A stretch of 64,000 nt of DNA, taken from the NCBI RefSeq assembly GCF_014633365.1, contig NC_068351.1:18465366-18529365 (forward strand), in the 5' to 3' direction. This DNA is from Diospyros lotus. Taxonomy: Eukaryota > Streptophyta > Magnoliopsida > Ericales > Ebenaceae. The number at the start of each line of letters is the position of its first letter. The first letter of the stretch is position 1. Below are positions 7,492 to 19,245 of the stretch, in pieces. The notes under the pieces are model-generated. The model was not told the origin of the DNA and did not search any database. It saw only the letters and a list, made by a program, of their open reading frames with translations. Both the position numbers and the translations under genes were made by a program.

Positions 7492-9585
7492 TGATTAGTG
7501 GTTAATTTTGTAAAAATTTTGTTATAATTATACCCTTCTTTTGATCTTAAAAATGGTTTAAATTAGATATTAATATATATTTTATGGTTATATGCAAGTT
7601 TAAATTGAAAAATGAATGAAATGAAATTTTAAAGTAAAATTTAATAATAATAATAATAATATATAAAATTATATATAATACATATACATCATTATATGCA
7701 CGCATGTAATATATATATATATAATATAATCTAATATATATATGTGCCATGTGTAATACATATATATAATATATAATTTATTAATAACATTAAATTATTA
7801 TTATTTTTTTTTTAGGCATGAAGAATTCAAGCCCATGAAGACTTAAAGTCCATGAAGAATTCAAATCCATGAAGAAATCAAATCCATGAAGAAATCAAGT
7901 CCATGAAGAATTAAAGTTCATGAAGAATTCAAATCCATGAAGAAATCAAATCCATGAAGAAATCAAGTCCATGAAGAATTCAAGCCCATGAAGAATTAAG
8001 GCCCAATTTGAACAACCCATGGAAAATATTATTTTGAGAAGGCCCAAGGATTATTTTTAATCCTAATGAAGATTAAAAACCAATTTATAGAAATCTATTT
8101 TTATTTTTTATGTGAGAGCTTTATTAGGTGTGTTTTTTAGCTAAAATCCATTTAACTATTAGGTGGATGTTATAGCTAAAATCCATTTAACTTTATGAGT
8201 GCTTTATTAGGTATGTATTTTAGCTAAAATCCATTTAATATTAGGTGTGTATTATAGCTAAAATCCATTTAACTTTAAGTGTGTGAGTGCCCATTAGATA
8301 TAATTATGTCTACTTGAATAATTGAAATTGTGTGGTTTGTATTGCATCTTGTGGCCTATAAATAGATCACTTGATTGCATTTGTAAGTGTGATTATTATT
8401 CTTGAATAAAAGTTTAGTTGTTTCCTTATAATTCTCTCTTTGAGAATTGTTCTTGTTCTTTCTCATTTTCTTTAATACTTTCTCTTATAATCTTACTTTT
8501 TTCTTTCTTCTTTTAAATTCTTATGTCATTTATTATTACTTTATTATTCACCGCCTAAATGGCCGGTTAATTTGTGCCTTTAAATTTCTGTAATTTTAAT
8601 TCTTGTCATTTAATTATTCACCGCCTAAATGGCCGGTTAGTTTATGCCTTTAAATTTCTGCAATTTTAATTCTTGTCATTTAATTATCCACCGCCTAAAT
8701 GGCCGGTTAGTTTATGCCTTTAAATTTCTTGTCATTTAAATTCTGTTATTTAAATTACGTCATTTAAATTTATGTCAATTAACTTTCAAATAAAAATGAG
8801 TAGTTAAATCTAATCTTGGGTTAAGGCAAGGACAGTGTCCAACGCCAATGATTCCCAAAGAAAGCTGCGCTTTAAATAAGTAACATTAATTTAAATTTCA
8901 GTATGAGTGTGTATTAATTATTAAAAAATCACTAGGTTTGGATTGGAGCGTAAGCCTAACTTAGAGCTTTCATGCCATGTATGAGAATTACTAGAACTGG
9001 AAACGCTATCATACCCAAATCCAGATGATTAATTTAGTTGTTTTGTATATTAATTGTAATTGAATTTATGGTAGTTGCTTAAATTAGAATCCCGCATATC
9101 ATGTATGGGGATTGCTTAACCTAGAACTATCATCATCTCTAATTGCATTTAATAACAAATCCTCATATCTGAAATTAAATTAATGTTGCTAATCTTTTAT
9201 GCTAAAATTTGGGAATCAACGGGTTGGTACTAAAATTGTTTTAACTCAAGCACTATCCAAATTCATATTTTTACGTTTAATGTTTATTTCAATTTTTGCC
9301 TTACTTTATTTTCTAGTATCTGTTGTCTAAAAACAAAACCATAAAAAATCTTGTTGTCAATTTGTCCAAATGCGTGTGCGTGTGTGTGACATTCTTTTTC
9401 TTTTGCCATAAATAAATCTCTCAGTGGACGACCTGGATTCATCCAGAAAATATAAATATAAATTTGGACTACAACTGCACTCGTACACTGGCGAGTATAA
9501 ACCTCTCACTAAAATAAAAAAAATATAAAAGTTTTATTATGATTTGTTTTTATTGTGTTTTAATTGCAGGGTGAGAGTGCAGTCA
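7492..9585 (+). repeat. 3' LTR of the Athila-type element
   Basis: Starts TGATTAGTGG and ends GTGCAGTCA (TG...CA), 2094 bp. It repeats 1-2083 with about five base changes that I could find (for example near 417/7918, 709/8211, 812/8312, 1711/9211 and 1730/9230) and a shorter (TA)n run. The three tandem-repeat blocks and the TATA box are conserved. The next bases, CCCAC, should match the target duplication left of the window. Confidence 0.93.
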
Positions 9586-12170
9586 CCCACTCCCAGATAG
9601 TCCCGCTAGCATAGGATATTCGAAAGGAGATCATCACAAGGATGATATAGAACAATAACATACAACACCTTATTACTATCCTTAGATTCAAGAGAAGCCA
9701 ACATCAAGGTTTACAACATCTTGACACCATGGCCTACACAAGTGAAATACAAAGGCACTAACAAAATTTATAACATAAAATTTTCTCACAACATGCCCTC
9801 ATCACAAATACTAACATGGATCGTCTAGTTTGGGATACCTCTGTACACCTTTAACCCTGGGTTCTAGCCCCATTAAACTTGCCCTCAACCACTGCTTTAC
9901 CTTTACCTAGAATGACATGAGAGTACAATAAGGTGATCTATAAGGCTCAGCAAGTATATATACAAAGCATGGAAATATAGAATCAAAGGCATAGATAACC
10001 TAGATATAGTAAACAATGACTATGAAAAGATATCAGTAAAACACAACTCATAAGTTTTCCATTTACAACTATTTCCCATGCCATGATTATTGTACATACC
10101 TTGTATTCATTTCTATGCTCATGCACATGCATTAATAGTAAGTGATTTTCCACATATTTCTCATGGCTCCCACAACCACCATATCCATACATGACTATAT
10201 ACATCATAAAAATACATCAACAAGCAATAACAATTTGATCCTCACCTCTCGGGTTGATGGCCACCTCACCCACGTCAGGAGCTCATAAGATATCCTCTTA
10301 TCACCCACGAACATAGCCGCCGCATAAAATAATAGGTGCACAAATATATAACCACACATAGGCATCTCAATATGAATGCATAACATCATGCAAGTCTTTC
10401 CTATTTCATATCCATGGACACATTTCTCAATTTCACCTTTATTTTTAGATTAGGCAATCAATAAATGAATGTTGCAATTAATATGCAAATTACAACCCAT
10501 ATCCCATTATAAATCATTTCTAAATTATTTTTCCACAATTTTGGACATTGAAAGTCGACTTCTGAAAGTGGGAGAGTTGACTCTTGAAATATGGAAAGTC
10601 GACCCTTGAAGTAGTGAAAGTCAACCCTTGAAAATGGAAAATTTTTTATTCAAGCATGTATTTCAAAGGGCTCTTACAAACTCAAGAATTGTCCAAATGG
10701 TTCAAATCTTATATCAAATTAAAGCCTTGGATCTCTAGTTTTTGAAACAATAATCAAATTTAGAATTGGAAATAATCACAATGAGTTATTTTCCAAAAAT
10801 AGAAGCAAGGTAGAATTGCTATAGTAAAATTAGAGTATTCTTAGCAGAATTCAACAAGACTGTTATGGGTCTAAATCATGACCAAAAATTTCAAATCCTA
10901 AACTAAAATGAATCCTAAGATGTCTAGTTTACACAAAAACAAACGAATTGCAAATCAAATATAACCACAAAAAGTTATACTTGAAAAACCCAAACAAGGT
11001 CGAATTACAAGGAGCAATAAGTTATGAATTTTTTAGTAGAAATTAACAAAGCCACTGAGGGCTCAAATTGAAGCCAAAAAATTCAAGCCTTATTTAAAAT
11101 TGAAGTTAATCGAGTCTAGTTTACAATACAATAAACGTATCTCAAATCGGATATTTTTACTGAAAGTTATGGCCAAAATAATAGAGCATGCGTAGGCTAC
11201 CATGACCCAAAATGAACATATGGACATAATGCAAAACAACCCAACAAATAATTATTTTTTCTCTAATCTAACAAAAAATATGTCATTCTTTGAAGGATTT
11301 TGGGGTAAATCAAACCCCAAATAAAGATCTAACAGGACCCATAAATTTTGTAGAATTTTTACAAAATATTTGTAAATAAAAAGAAAGACTCATTTTTAAA
11401 CAAAAATGGTGGTTTTAGCCATGGAGAAGCAAGATCTACTCAAAATGAAGGAAATTAAATAAGAAACTTATACATCAAAATAAAAAGAGAAAATCTTGTA
11501 TAACAAGAGAGTTACAAGGAGAACTTGCCTTGATGTTGATGGAAGATTAAAGAGAATGGGTTATTCTTCAAGATCCAAGATCCAATCCTCGATGCTTCTA
11601 ATCAAAAAATGAAGAAGAAACTCTTGGAGAGAAAATCAAGAAGAAAATGGAGAAGGGATTTTTGGGCAAGAAGATGAAGGAGAAAAAGAAAGTCAACTCC
11701 TTAAACAAAATAACCATCTTGCCCTTTACACAAACACACAAGCCTCAATCATTTCATGCCCATTTTAGACATTTTTCACTCATTTAATTTTTCTTTTAAA
11801 TTTAAATCATTCTTTTGTAAATGAGCTCAAGCCCAAACCCATTTATCCTTTACATATAATTTAAGCCCAACTCATTTAACTAGGCCCAATATCTCATAAA
11901 ATTCAAAAGGCTTATTTTTAATTTGGCCTAACACTTAAGGCCCAAAAGATCTATTTTTCACTTGGTCCAACTCATTCAATTTAAAATCAACTATGGACTC
12001 AATCTATACATAGTTAGGCCCAATCCATTAAAAATAATTTTATTTAAATTCTAACTACCATTTGCCATGCGCTTTCTCACATTGGCCCAAATCTAACTTC
12101 ATTAAACCCTCAATCCATTTTATTTAATTTCAAAATAATACCATTATATTTAAATGTAAAATATTTCCAT
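9586..12170 (-). repeat. Minus-strand Tekay-like Ty3 LTR, partial
   Basis: Read on the minus strand, it ends in CGAATATCCTATGCTAGCGGG and carries, about 310 bp before the end, the CTTGCTGAG...CATTCTAGGTAA block seen in the other Tekay-like LTRs of this window. It also has GTCGAC/GTTGAC repeats at about 10553-10635. The Athila-type element interrupts its terminal part at 9585. The far end near 12170 is approximate. Four small ORFs in it look fortuitous. Confidence 0.65.
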
Positions 12171-12179
12171 TTCATTAAA

Positions 12180-12745
12180 CTCTCAATCCATTTTTCGTTG
12201 CTAAATGGAAAATATTTAAACTAAAATTAATATCTTTTAGCGATGAAATTATTTCATAGCTAAAAGAAAATAAAATTAAAATTTAATTTAAAATAATTTA
12301 GGACGGATAATTCCGTCGCTAAATGGGGAAAAATTTAAATCTTTTATCTACAGAATTCTTCAGTTGCTAAAATGAAAAAAATTAAAATCTAAATTATAAG
12401 TTTTAGAGGCTGAATTATTTCATTGCTAAAATGAAAAATTTATAAATTATTTAAATTAAATTTAAAATATCATTTAACAAAGAAAATTTTCATATTTAAA
12501 TGGAGAATATTTCATATTTAAATTCAAAATTAGTGACAGAATGTTTTATCGTTAAGTTGTAAAATTAATAAAAAATAAAATTACAAATTAAAATCAAAAT
12601 AAGGACTGAATTTTTTGCTGATAATATAATAATTTATAAAATTTTCATTTGAATTAACAAAGAAACAAAATTAATAAATATTAGAATTAAAATTAATATT
12701 CTTTTGAATTAGCGATAGAATATTCCATTTGTATTCGAATACAAG
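12180..12745. repeat. AT-rich stretch with degenerate TAGCGACGG-type repeats
   Basis: Several decayed copies of CCGTCGCTAAATGG and its reverse complement (TTTAGCGATGAA and similar) are spread over about 500 bp. This is typical of the subterminal part of CACTA-type elements. It could be the left half of the element whose right half is near 17880-19245, split by the copia LTR at 13153. No terminal repeat was found on this side. Confidence 0.35.
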
Positions 12746-13152
12746 ACAAACAAAGAAGCCTATATTCAAATATAAGGTAAAAACCAAAAAAAAAAAAAAA
12801 AAGAAGACATATTCAGATATAAGACAAATACAAGTAAAACATATTTAGATATAAGACACAAACAATAAAACATACCTAGATACAAAACACAAACATATAT
12901 TTGCATATATGAATATCATGGAAGACACTCGATCATTATTTATCTATACAAAAATTACAATTAAACTTAGAGTTAGTTACAAAATTTGTTAGATTTTGAA
13001 GATATTTTTTTATCAAATATTTAGAATTATTTACTTACAAAATTATTTCTCTAACATATAAGTCGTAAATCATTTTTTTCGCTAGTTTAGCATTAAATTG
13101 GAGTTTAAAAATATTATTTTTATATATATATTTTTGTTTATTTAGTATAAAT
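12746..13152. other. AT-rich DNA without a recognised feature
   Basis: I see no gene or element end here apart from loose repeats of ATTCAAATATAAGACAAA. The last five bases (TAAAT) are the target duplication of the next LTR. Confidence 0.5.
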
Positions 13153-16100
13153 TGTTGAGCCAAATTGCTCCAATCAACCTATTGTGTATTTTGATGTTTA
13201 ACAAAACATAATTTTAGTAAAAATATTTTTGGTATATTTAAATCCCTTAATAAAATTTTTGATGTGTCTTAAGTATTATAGTATTTTGTGTATCAAAATA
13301 AACTAAGAAATGTTATTTCTCTAAGTCTGGAAGATTGTCGTATTATAAGGAGACATAAGAAAATGTTTTCATTTTGAAAAACTATCTCTCGGTATTTTAA
13401 TAACTAATATTCATTGTTATTGAAATAATTTTTAATGAATTGTTTAAGAAATAGAAGGTATGTGTTTTGGAGGTGGTAAAATTGCTAAATCCCGAATTTG
13501 TACTAAAACTAAAATTTTATTTTCTTATTGTTTTGGATTTTGATTTTTTAGATATTTTTATTGAATTCAAATAGGGGGTACTTTCTTATTTACATTTATG
13601 TATTAAAGTAAATTGAAGATAAATTATAAATTAAAGAAAATAAGAACATTTAATGTAAATATCTTGTAATGTATACATGCTATATGGATTATATTTTCAA
13701 ACAATTGTTGTATGTATAAAATTTATTTTCTATAAAATTGGCCTCAGAAGTCGACTCTTGGTTCAGTGAAGTTGACTCCCTTTAAGTTGAAGTCAACAGA
13801 GTCGACCTGACAGCATTGATGTATTTCGAAGAGTCGACTCTAGCATTAGAGAAGTCGACACTTATATAACTAGAGTCGACTCCCACTTAAAATGGAAGTT
13901 GACTCTTATTTTAGAGAAGTTGACTCCTCGGGTCTAACAATCAAATTTTTCTAACCGTTACAAATCCGTCTGAAGCTAAATCTATAAAAGGAGAAGGAGA
14001 AATCTAGAGATGACTAATGCTCTATCAAGATCCATTATCCTAAAGCACACCCAAAGCTCTCATGGATCTATTTCAAGCAATTCAAGACTCAAGCTTAAAG
14101 TCAAATCTTTGGAGCCCAAGGCAAAGGAGATATTCTTTCCAAGTGTGGTAAAAATTGTATCATTATTGTAATAGCCCGTTATTCGGGATTTAAATTAGTT
14201 ATTCAATTATAGTGTTAATTTAATTTAAATGATATGTTAATGTATTTTATTCCTGATGATAATAATAATAAACTTCATAATAGGGCTTGAGGTAATTAAT
14301 TTCTAAATCTTTGGGGATGTATGAGAATGCGATAATTTATTTGGGTAATATGGGAAATGTTGAATTATTTAATGGTAGGTGGAAATAATTATTTATTAGG
14401 TTAATTTAAAGGAAAATATTTAATTATTTTATTTTTGGTGGGTAGGTATTATTTGGAAAGAGTTAGGGTATAAGTGTAATTATAAAAGTGGGGTTTAAGT
14501 GATAATTCTGAAAAATTCAAGGTCTAGGAGTAATTTTCGAAAATGGCCGTGAGGTCTCTTTAACATTAATTGGGTGTGTATATTATAATGAAGGGAAGGA
14601 ATGGCTAGGGCAGGCAGTTGGCGCGTGCGAGGGGCGAGAGGCGGACACGGGTTCGAGTCTGCTGGTGTGCGCGCGCTAGGGAAAGGAAGAAAAAAAATTA
14701 TTTTGGTAGCAGGGGCGGGCCAAAATGGCACCGTTTCAGGGCGCTAGTGCAGGCCATTACATGGCCACGTGGTGCTCGCTGGCGTGCCCGTGCTGCTGCT
14801 CCCACGCCTCCTCTATTTTTCATGATTTTCAAGGCCAAATTGGCCATGCTTCTTGACCGATTTTTCTTGGGTAATAGGTTGCTATTTAATGCTTCAATTG
14901 AAGTTAAATTGGAGGCAAAATAGAGAGCAATTGGGAGAAGAAAAAGGCGCGAAGACAACGGCGAAGAAGGGAGAAAATAGAGGAAAATTTCAGAAAGTTG
15001 ATTTTATTTCGTGCAATTGAAGATCTGAAGGGCGAGGTAGGTTAATCAGCTAGCATTAAACATTTTCTACCGATTAAATCTTATTTTTAGGTTATATTTT
15101 GGCTTATTTTAGTGCTATTATTATTTTGCAGTAAGTGGGCATTTAGGGCCAAAAATTTGCGAAATAAGGCAATCCCTCTTCACTTTCTAATTTTTAATGA
15201 CCTGTTATACCCGTAATAACCTCGATTTTATACCGATTTAACCAGATTATTGGAGATACGTGTATAAGCCTTGTATCGAAGCTTAGTGTAATTAGTAAAA
15301 ATTACTAATTTGTACAGTGACAGAGCAAGGAGGTGGGAATTTGCTATTAAAAGGCAAGCTCTAAACTCCCTCTGTAAACCCTACAATCTTCGTGTAAGTC
15401 CCCATTGTTTCTTGTATTTTACCCCCTCCCTTACTCTAATTCGGCTCCTAACATTACTTATTGAGTTATTATTCATTTGGTATAATTTAAATTAAATTCG
15501 GGACTTCTAGAAATTTAGTTGTTGAAAGCCTACGGGGGTTTGTACCGCCCCCATTCCTTTCGGAATGATGCCGAACCCAACTTGGGGACTAGATTCTTAG
15601 AGGTATAGGTTTATTTATGGATTTCTCAAGTGTGGGTCGGTTAGGGCTGTCGAGCAGTGGGGCAAGGGTCAGCTGTTTGGTGACATTAGGGTAGACTATT
15701 GTATGGCCCTGAAGTAGACTGTCGGGCAGACACTCCTAGTTACTGATGGTTGACCGGTGCCGGACACTACTGACTAGCTCTGCCATTATGTGATTTACTG
15801 CATGATTCGATATATTGTATTACCGTTCATGGTTTGATATGCACATGGGTACAAGATGCATGTTGGGGTATTCATTTATTGAGTATGTTTGGACACGGAT
15901 ATTCTAGCATGGTTAGATTGCATCTGGCACGGGCATATGCATCGCGTGTGGTTTACTATGTGGGCGGAGCATGGCCTAATGCCTGGATGTATGGCAGCCA
16001 GTGTATTATGTTAATGCTCACTACGCCATTGCATTTTTTATGTGCATTGCATGGTTACCGATAGTTCACACGTTTCGGACGGGAAGACTGTTTCGAGGGA

Positions 16101-17331
16101 GCCTACGGCTCTGCTATTCTACAGGTCGGGTGTTGGGAGGACCAACGCAAGCACTCGGGTGATGGGAGCACCGACCCGGGATGGTGTGCACAGGTTTGTT
16201 GGAGGTACATGTTGCCTTTTAGGGTAGTGGCAGGTTGGTATGGGACTTGGGTGTCGTGTGTTTTGTGTGGGCCCCAAGGACTGATACGTACTTTTATTTA
16301 CACTTTTATACTGTGTTGGGCATCTCATGGTTTGTGTGTGCTTGGGGGTTGGTGTTCTAGAGAAAGTTTACTAGATATATTCAGCCTACAACCTTTCTTT
16401 CTTTATGCTTGTTGAGTCTCTCGACTCACTTTGCTTTCCATCATTCTAGGTAGTGGTAGCGTGGGTCAAGGGCAAATGAGACAACATCTAGCGGCATAAT
16501 CGGTATGGTATACAGTCAGTCCCATCATTCCCCCGTTAGCCCTAGTTGACTCTGATGTTTGAGGGATTTATTCTATTATTTTTTATTGTGCCAGGTCATT
16601 CCTTGTGTCCCATGTATGTCGGCACAGAAGTCTGTATACATTTATTTATTATGTGACCGCTGTGCTAGCGGAGTACCCGTAGTGCATGCATGTGTATAGC
16701 TTAGCTTCCACTATTTTAATTCTTGTGTATGCATGCTAGGATAGTTCCTGTCTTGTGTTTCATTTTTTCTCCTTCCGTAGGAGCTCCTGATCGGGTAGTC
16801 CGGGTGGTTGAGATATCCGGGTGGGGGTGCTAATAATTATATTTATTCATTTGTCTTGTATATTTTTATTGTATTCATATCCATATTAGTCTAAGTTTGT
16901 TGAACATAGGATTGTTTATTTGTATTAATTGTGGATTGTGAGTGGCATCCTAGAGCCCATTGTAATCTAGATGTGTTGTATTAGTTTTCAGGGTGAGCTA
17001 AGGGGAAACCTCGGTTGTGTAAAAGTTTCCTATGTGAGCTTGTTGAAAAACCTAGGTGTGGTTTTAGTAAAATCTCAAGTGTCGGGTTGACCTTGAAATA
17101 GTGGAATAGGTGTTGGGGACAGGAAACCACTATATATTCTTGTGTTAATTATTGTTGCTTGTGTATTTATATTGTTATCACTCTCAAACAACATATATAT
17201 TTAAAGAAAGTATTTTCTTTGTATAAGAAAAGCTCAAAAGTTTTTAAACGAAAATAATTTGGTTGAATAAGTTTTTAATCACTTAATTTACCCCTCATCT
17301 TGAGTGGCCATTGTGTGTCAAGAGACCAACA
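13153..17331 (+). mobile_element. Solo LTR of a SIRE-like copia element, split by a Ty3 solo LTR
   Basis: Starts TGTTGAGCC, ends GACCAACA, and is flanked by the 5-bp duplication TAAAT (13148-13152 and 17332-17336). Without the Tekay-like LTR nested at 14167-16835 it is about 1.5 kb, the same length as the copia LTR at 27547. It has GTCGAC/GTTGAC repeats at about 13749-13935, a TATA box (CTATAAAAGG, about 13981-13990) and the family's terminal region. There is no internal coding region, so the element was reduced by LTR-LTR recombination. Confidence 0.85.
14167..16835 (+). mobile_element. Tekay-like Ty3 solo LTR nested in the copia LTR
   Basis: Starts TGTAATAGCCCG just after ATTAT (14162-14166), and the same ATTAT recurs at 16836-16840. 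It carries the CTTGTTGAGTCTC...CATTCTAGGTAG block about 390 bp before its end, as in the other LTRs of this group. The last bases are not a clean CA, so the right end could be off by a few bases. The ORFs inside are short and have no recognisable domains. Confidence 0.75.
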
Positions 17332-17336
17332 TAAAT

Positions 17337-17878
17337 ATATAATTTATATAATATTTTTGATTTATTATTTTTTTGTTTAGTATAATATTTATATATGAAT
17401 TAATTTTTCTATTTGAATAAGATCTCAATTCCAACAATGGTTTTATTAGATATCTTACAACTAGAATCCTTCTTTTTTCGATCTAGTTCCTCTAACATGG
17501 CGAACCCTATTTAGATTCAAGCATGTTACACTTTTAAATTATCGGGAGAACCTAAGCTCTATTTCGGATTTAGGAAATAACTCTCAAAGATATTTTTTCT
17601 TTTTGGAATATACAAAAGCGAAACAATCAATGTATTGATATTGGAAGACTTAAAAGAGTCTTCCAATGTATCATTCATTGTGAAATATCAATTGCTTGTT
17701 GAATCCTGTAAATTGCCTAAATTCGAGATTTTATTTATTATTTTTATATATATTATTTTATGTTTATTATTGAGTATAAAATATATTTTTTCACTCTATA
17801 TGTATTATTTATATCTTATGATTTTTTTAAAAATATTTGAAATATTTGTTTTTAAATTTTTGATTTCTTTTTAAAAAT
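17337..17878. other. AT-rich DNA without a recognised gene
   Basis: No domain, splice-site pattern or terminal repeat was recognised. It may belong to the same old DNA element as 17880-19245. Confidence 0.4.
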
Positions 17879-19245
17879 AGCAATGGGCAGTTGCCCGTCA
17901 CTATTTCAACCAACCTAAATAGCACCTCCCCTGCGCGCCTCCCTTCCCATTTAGTGACGGGAAGATGCCTATCGATGTGCCTGTCGCTATTTCAAACAAC
18001 CTAAACAGCATCTCCCCCATGCCCCTCCTTCCCGTCTCTAAACCCTCTCACGCCCCCCCTTTCTCGTTTGCTAAACCCTCCCCCGCATGCCCCTCTTTTC
18101 CCCTTTTGTTTAGCAACGGGCATCTTCTCGTCGCTAAACCCTTCCTTGCCCTCATTTCCTATTTGCTAAACCCTTCCCCGCATGCCCCTCTTCCCCCATT
18201 TTCGTTTAGTGATGGGCATCTTCCAGTCGCTAAACCCTCCCCCCTTTCCCATACAGCAATGGGAAGATGCCCGTCACTAAACCACCCTCCCTGCGCCTCT
18301 CCTTTCCAGCCCGCACCCCTCACATTTGAATTCCCCCCCTTTCTATACTCTCTGTCTCCCATTTCTTCCCCTTTTGCACTCCCAGCATCACATTTAAAGT
18401 TCTGTTTAATTTTTTTTTTGTTGTAGAGTTTACATTTAGAAGATACGAGTATCACCAAAATTTATAAGGTGTTTTTTTTTTCTCTGTACATTATATTTTT
18501 AGTATTTTGTTATTTTAACTTTTAAATGCATCTTTGAATATTTTTTAGATGAAAAATATCCATGTTATTTATATTTATTGCATGTATATTATTATTTATT
18601 TTAGATTTATATAGTTGTATATTCTGTATACATTACTATGTATTGTGTATATATTAATGATGATTTAAACGAAATAAAAAATTATTATGTCAATTTTTTC
18701 AATGAAATATTAATTATACATAAAAAATAAAATGAATATACAATTTATTTGTAAAAATTATTTTTAAGTAGTTATTTATTAAATATATTATAATAATTTT
18801 AAATAAAAAGCTTAATATTTTTATTTTAATTAGTTCTCATTTGTATTTTAAAATAAGAAGTACAAATATAATGTTATAAATATTGTTGGTGAGCTAGTTA
18901 TTTTAATTAATGAATTAAATAAATTATTAATTATCAAAAATTTATTTATATTAAATAAATATAAAAATTTACGTTCAAATTTTAATTTATATAATTTATA
19001 TTTTTATATATTTTATTATTATTATTTTATTTACATTTAATTTTTTTTTTGAATCAAAAACGAAACATCCCATTCTTGATCAGCAACGAAAGCATCCTCG
19101 CCGCTAAATCCATCCGTCGCTAAAATTTAGCGACGCCAATTTTAGCTACAGAATTTGTCCGTCCCTAAATAATTTAGCGACGGAAGTTTTAGTTTTAAAA
19201 ATAGATTTTTTCGTCGCTAAAAGCTTGATTTTTTGTAATGCCACT
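17879..19245. mobile_element. CACTA-like element remnant (right end)
   Basis: At 17880-18300 there are about five imperfect copies of GGGCATCTTCTCGTCGCTAAACCC in C-rich DNA. An AT-rich middle follows. At 19075-19220 CCGTCGCTAAA units occur in both orientations. The segment ends GATTTTTTGTAATG, close to the CACTA end TTTTTTGTAGTG. Subterminal arrays of this kind are a CACTA feature. I could not find the left terminus or a target duplication. Confidence 0.45.

Larger units (their letters stand above)
1..9585 (+). mobile_element. Non-autonomous Athila-type Ty3/gypsy retrotransposon carrying a LOG gene
   Basis: Direct repeats at 1-2083 and 7492-9585 are almost identical and flank an internal region that starts with a tRNA-Asp primer site and ends with a purine tract abutting the second repeat, so this is an LTR retrotransposon on the plus strand. 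About 15 bases of the 5' LTR lie outside the window, judged from the 3' LTR. Inside are a gag-like ORF (2315-3544), a 181-aa ORF (4292-4837) and a LOG-like ORF (5005-5664). No protease, reverse transcriptase, RNase H or integrase is visible in any frame, so the element needs enzymes from a relative. The tRNA-Asp site and the gag motif HPNFSW point to the Athila lineage. I counted about five substitutions between LTRs plus one (TA)n length change, which implies a recent insertion. It sits in an older minus-strand Tekay-like LTR that continues at 9586. Confidence 0.9.

Noticed and set aside
14618..14958. Open frames of 86-101 aa in both strands
   Set aside because: They lie in a GC-rich part of a Ty3 LTR and have no known domains. 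Overlap on both strands is expected by composition.
17965..18426. 153-aa Pro/Ser-rich open frame
   Set aside because: It is produced by the C-rich tandem repeat. The coding pattern follows the repeat unit.
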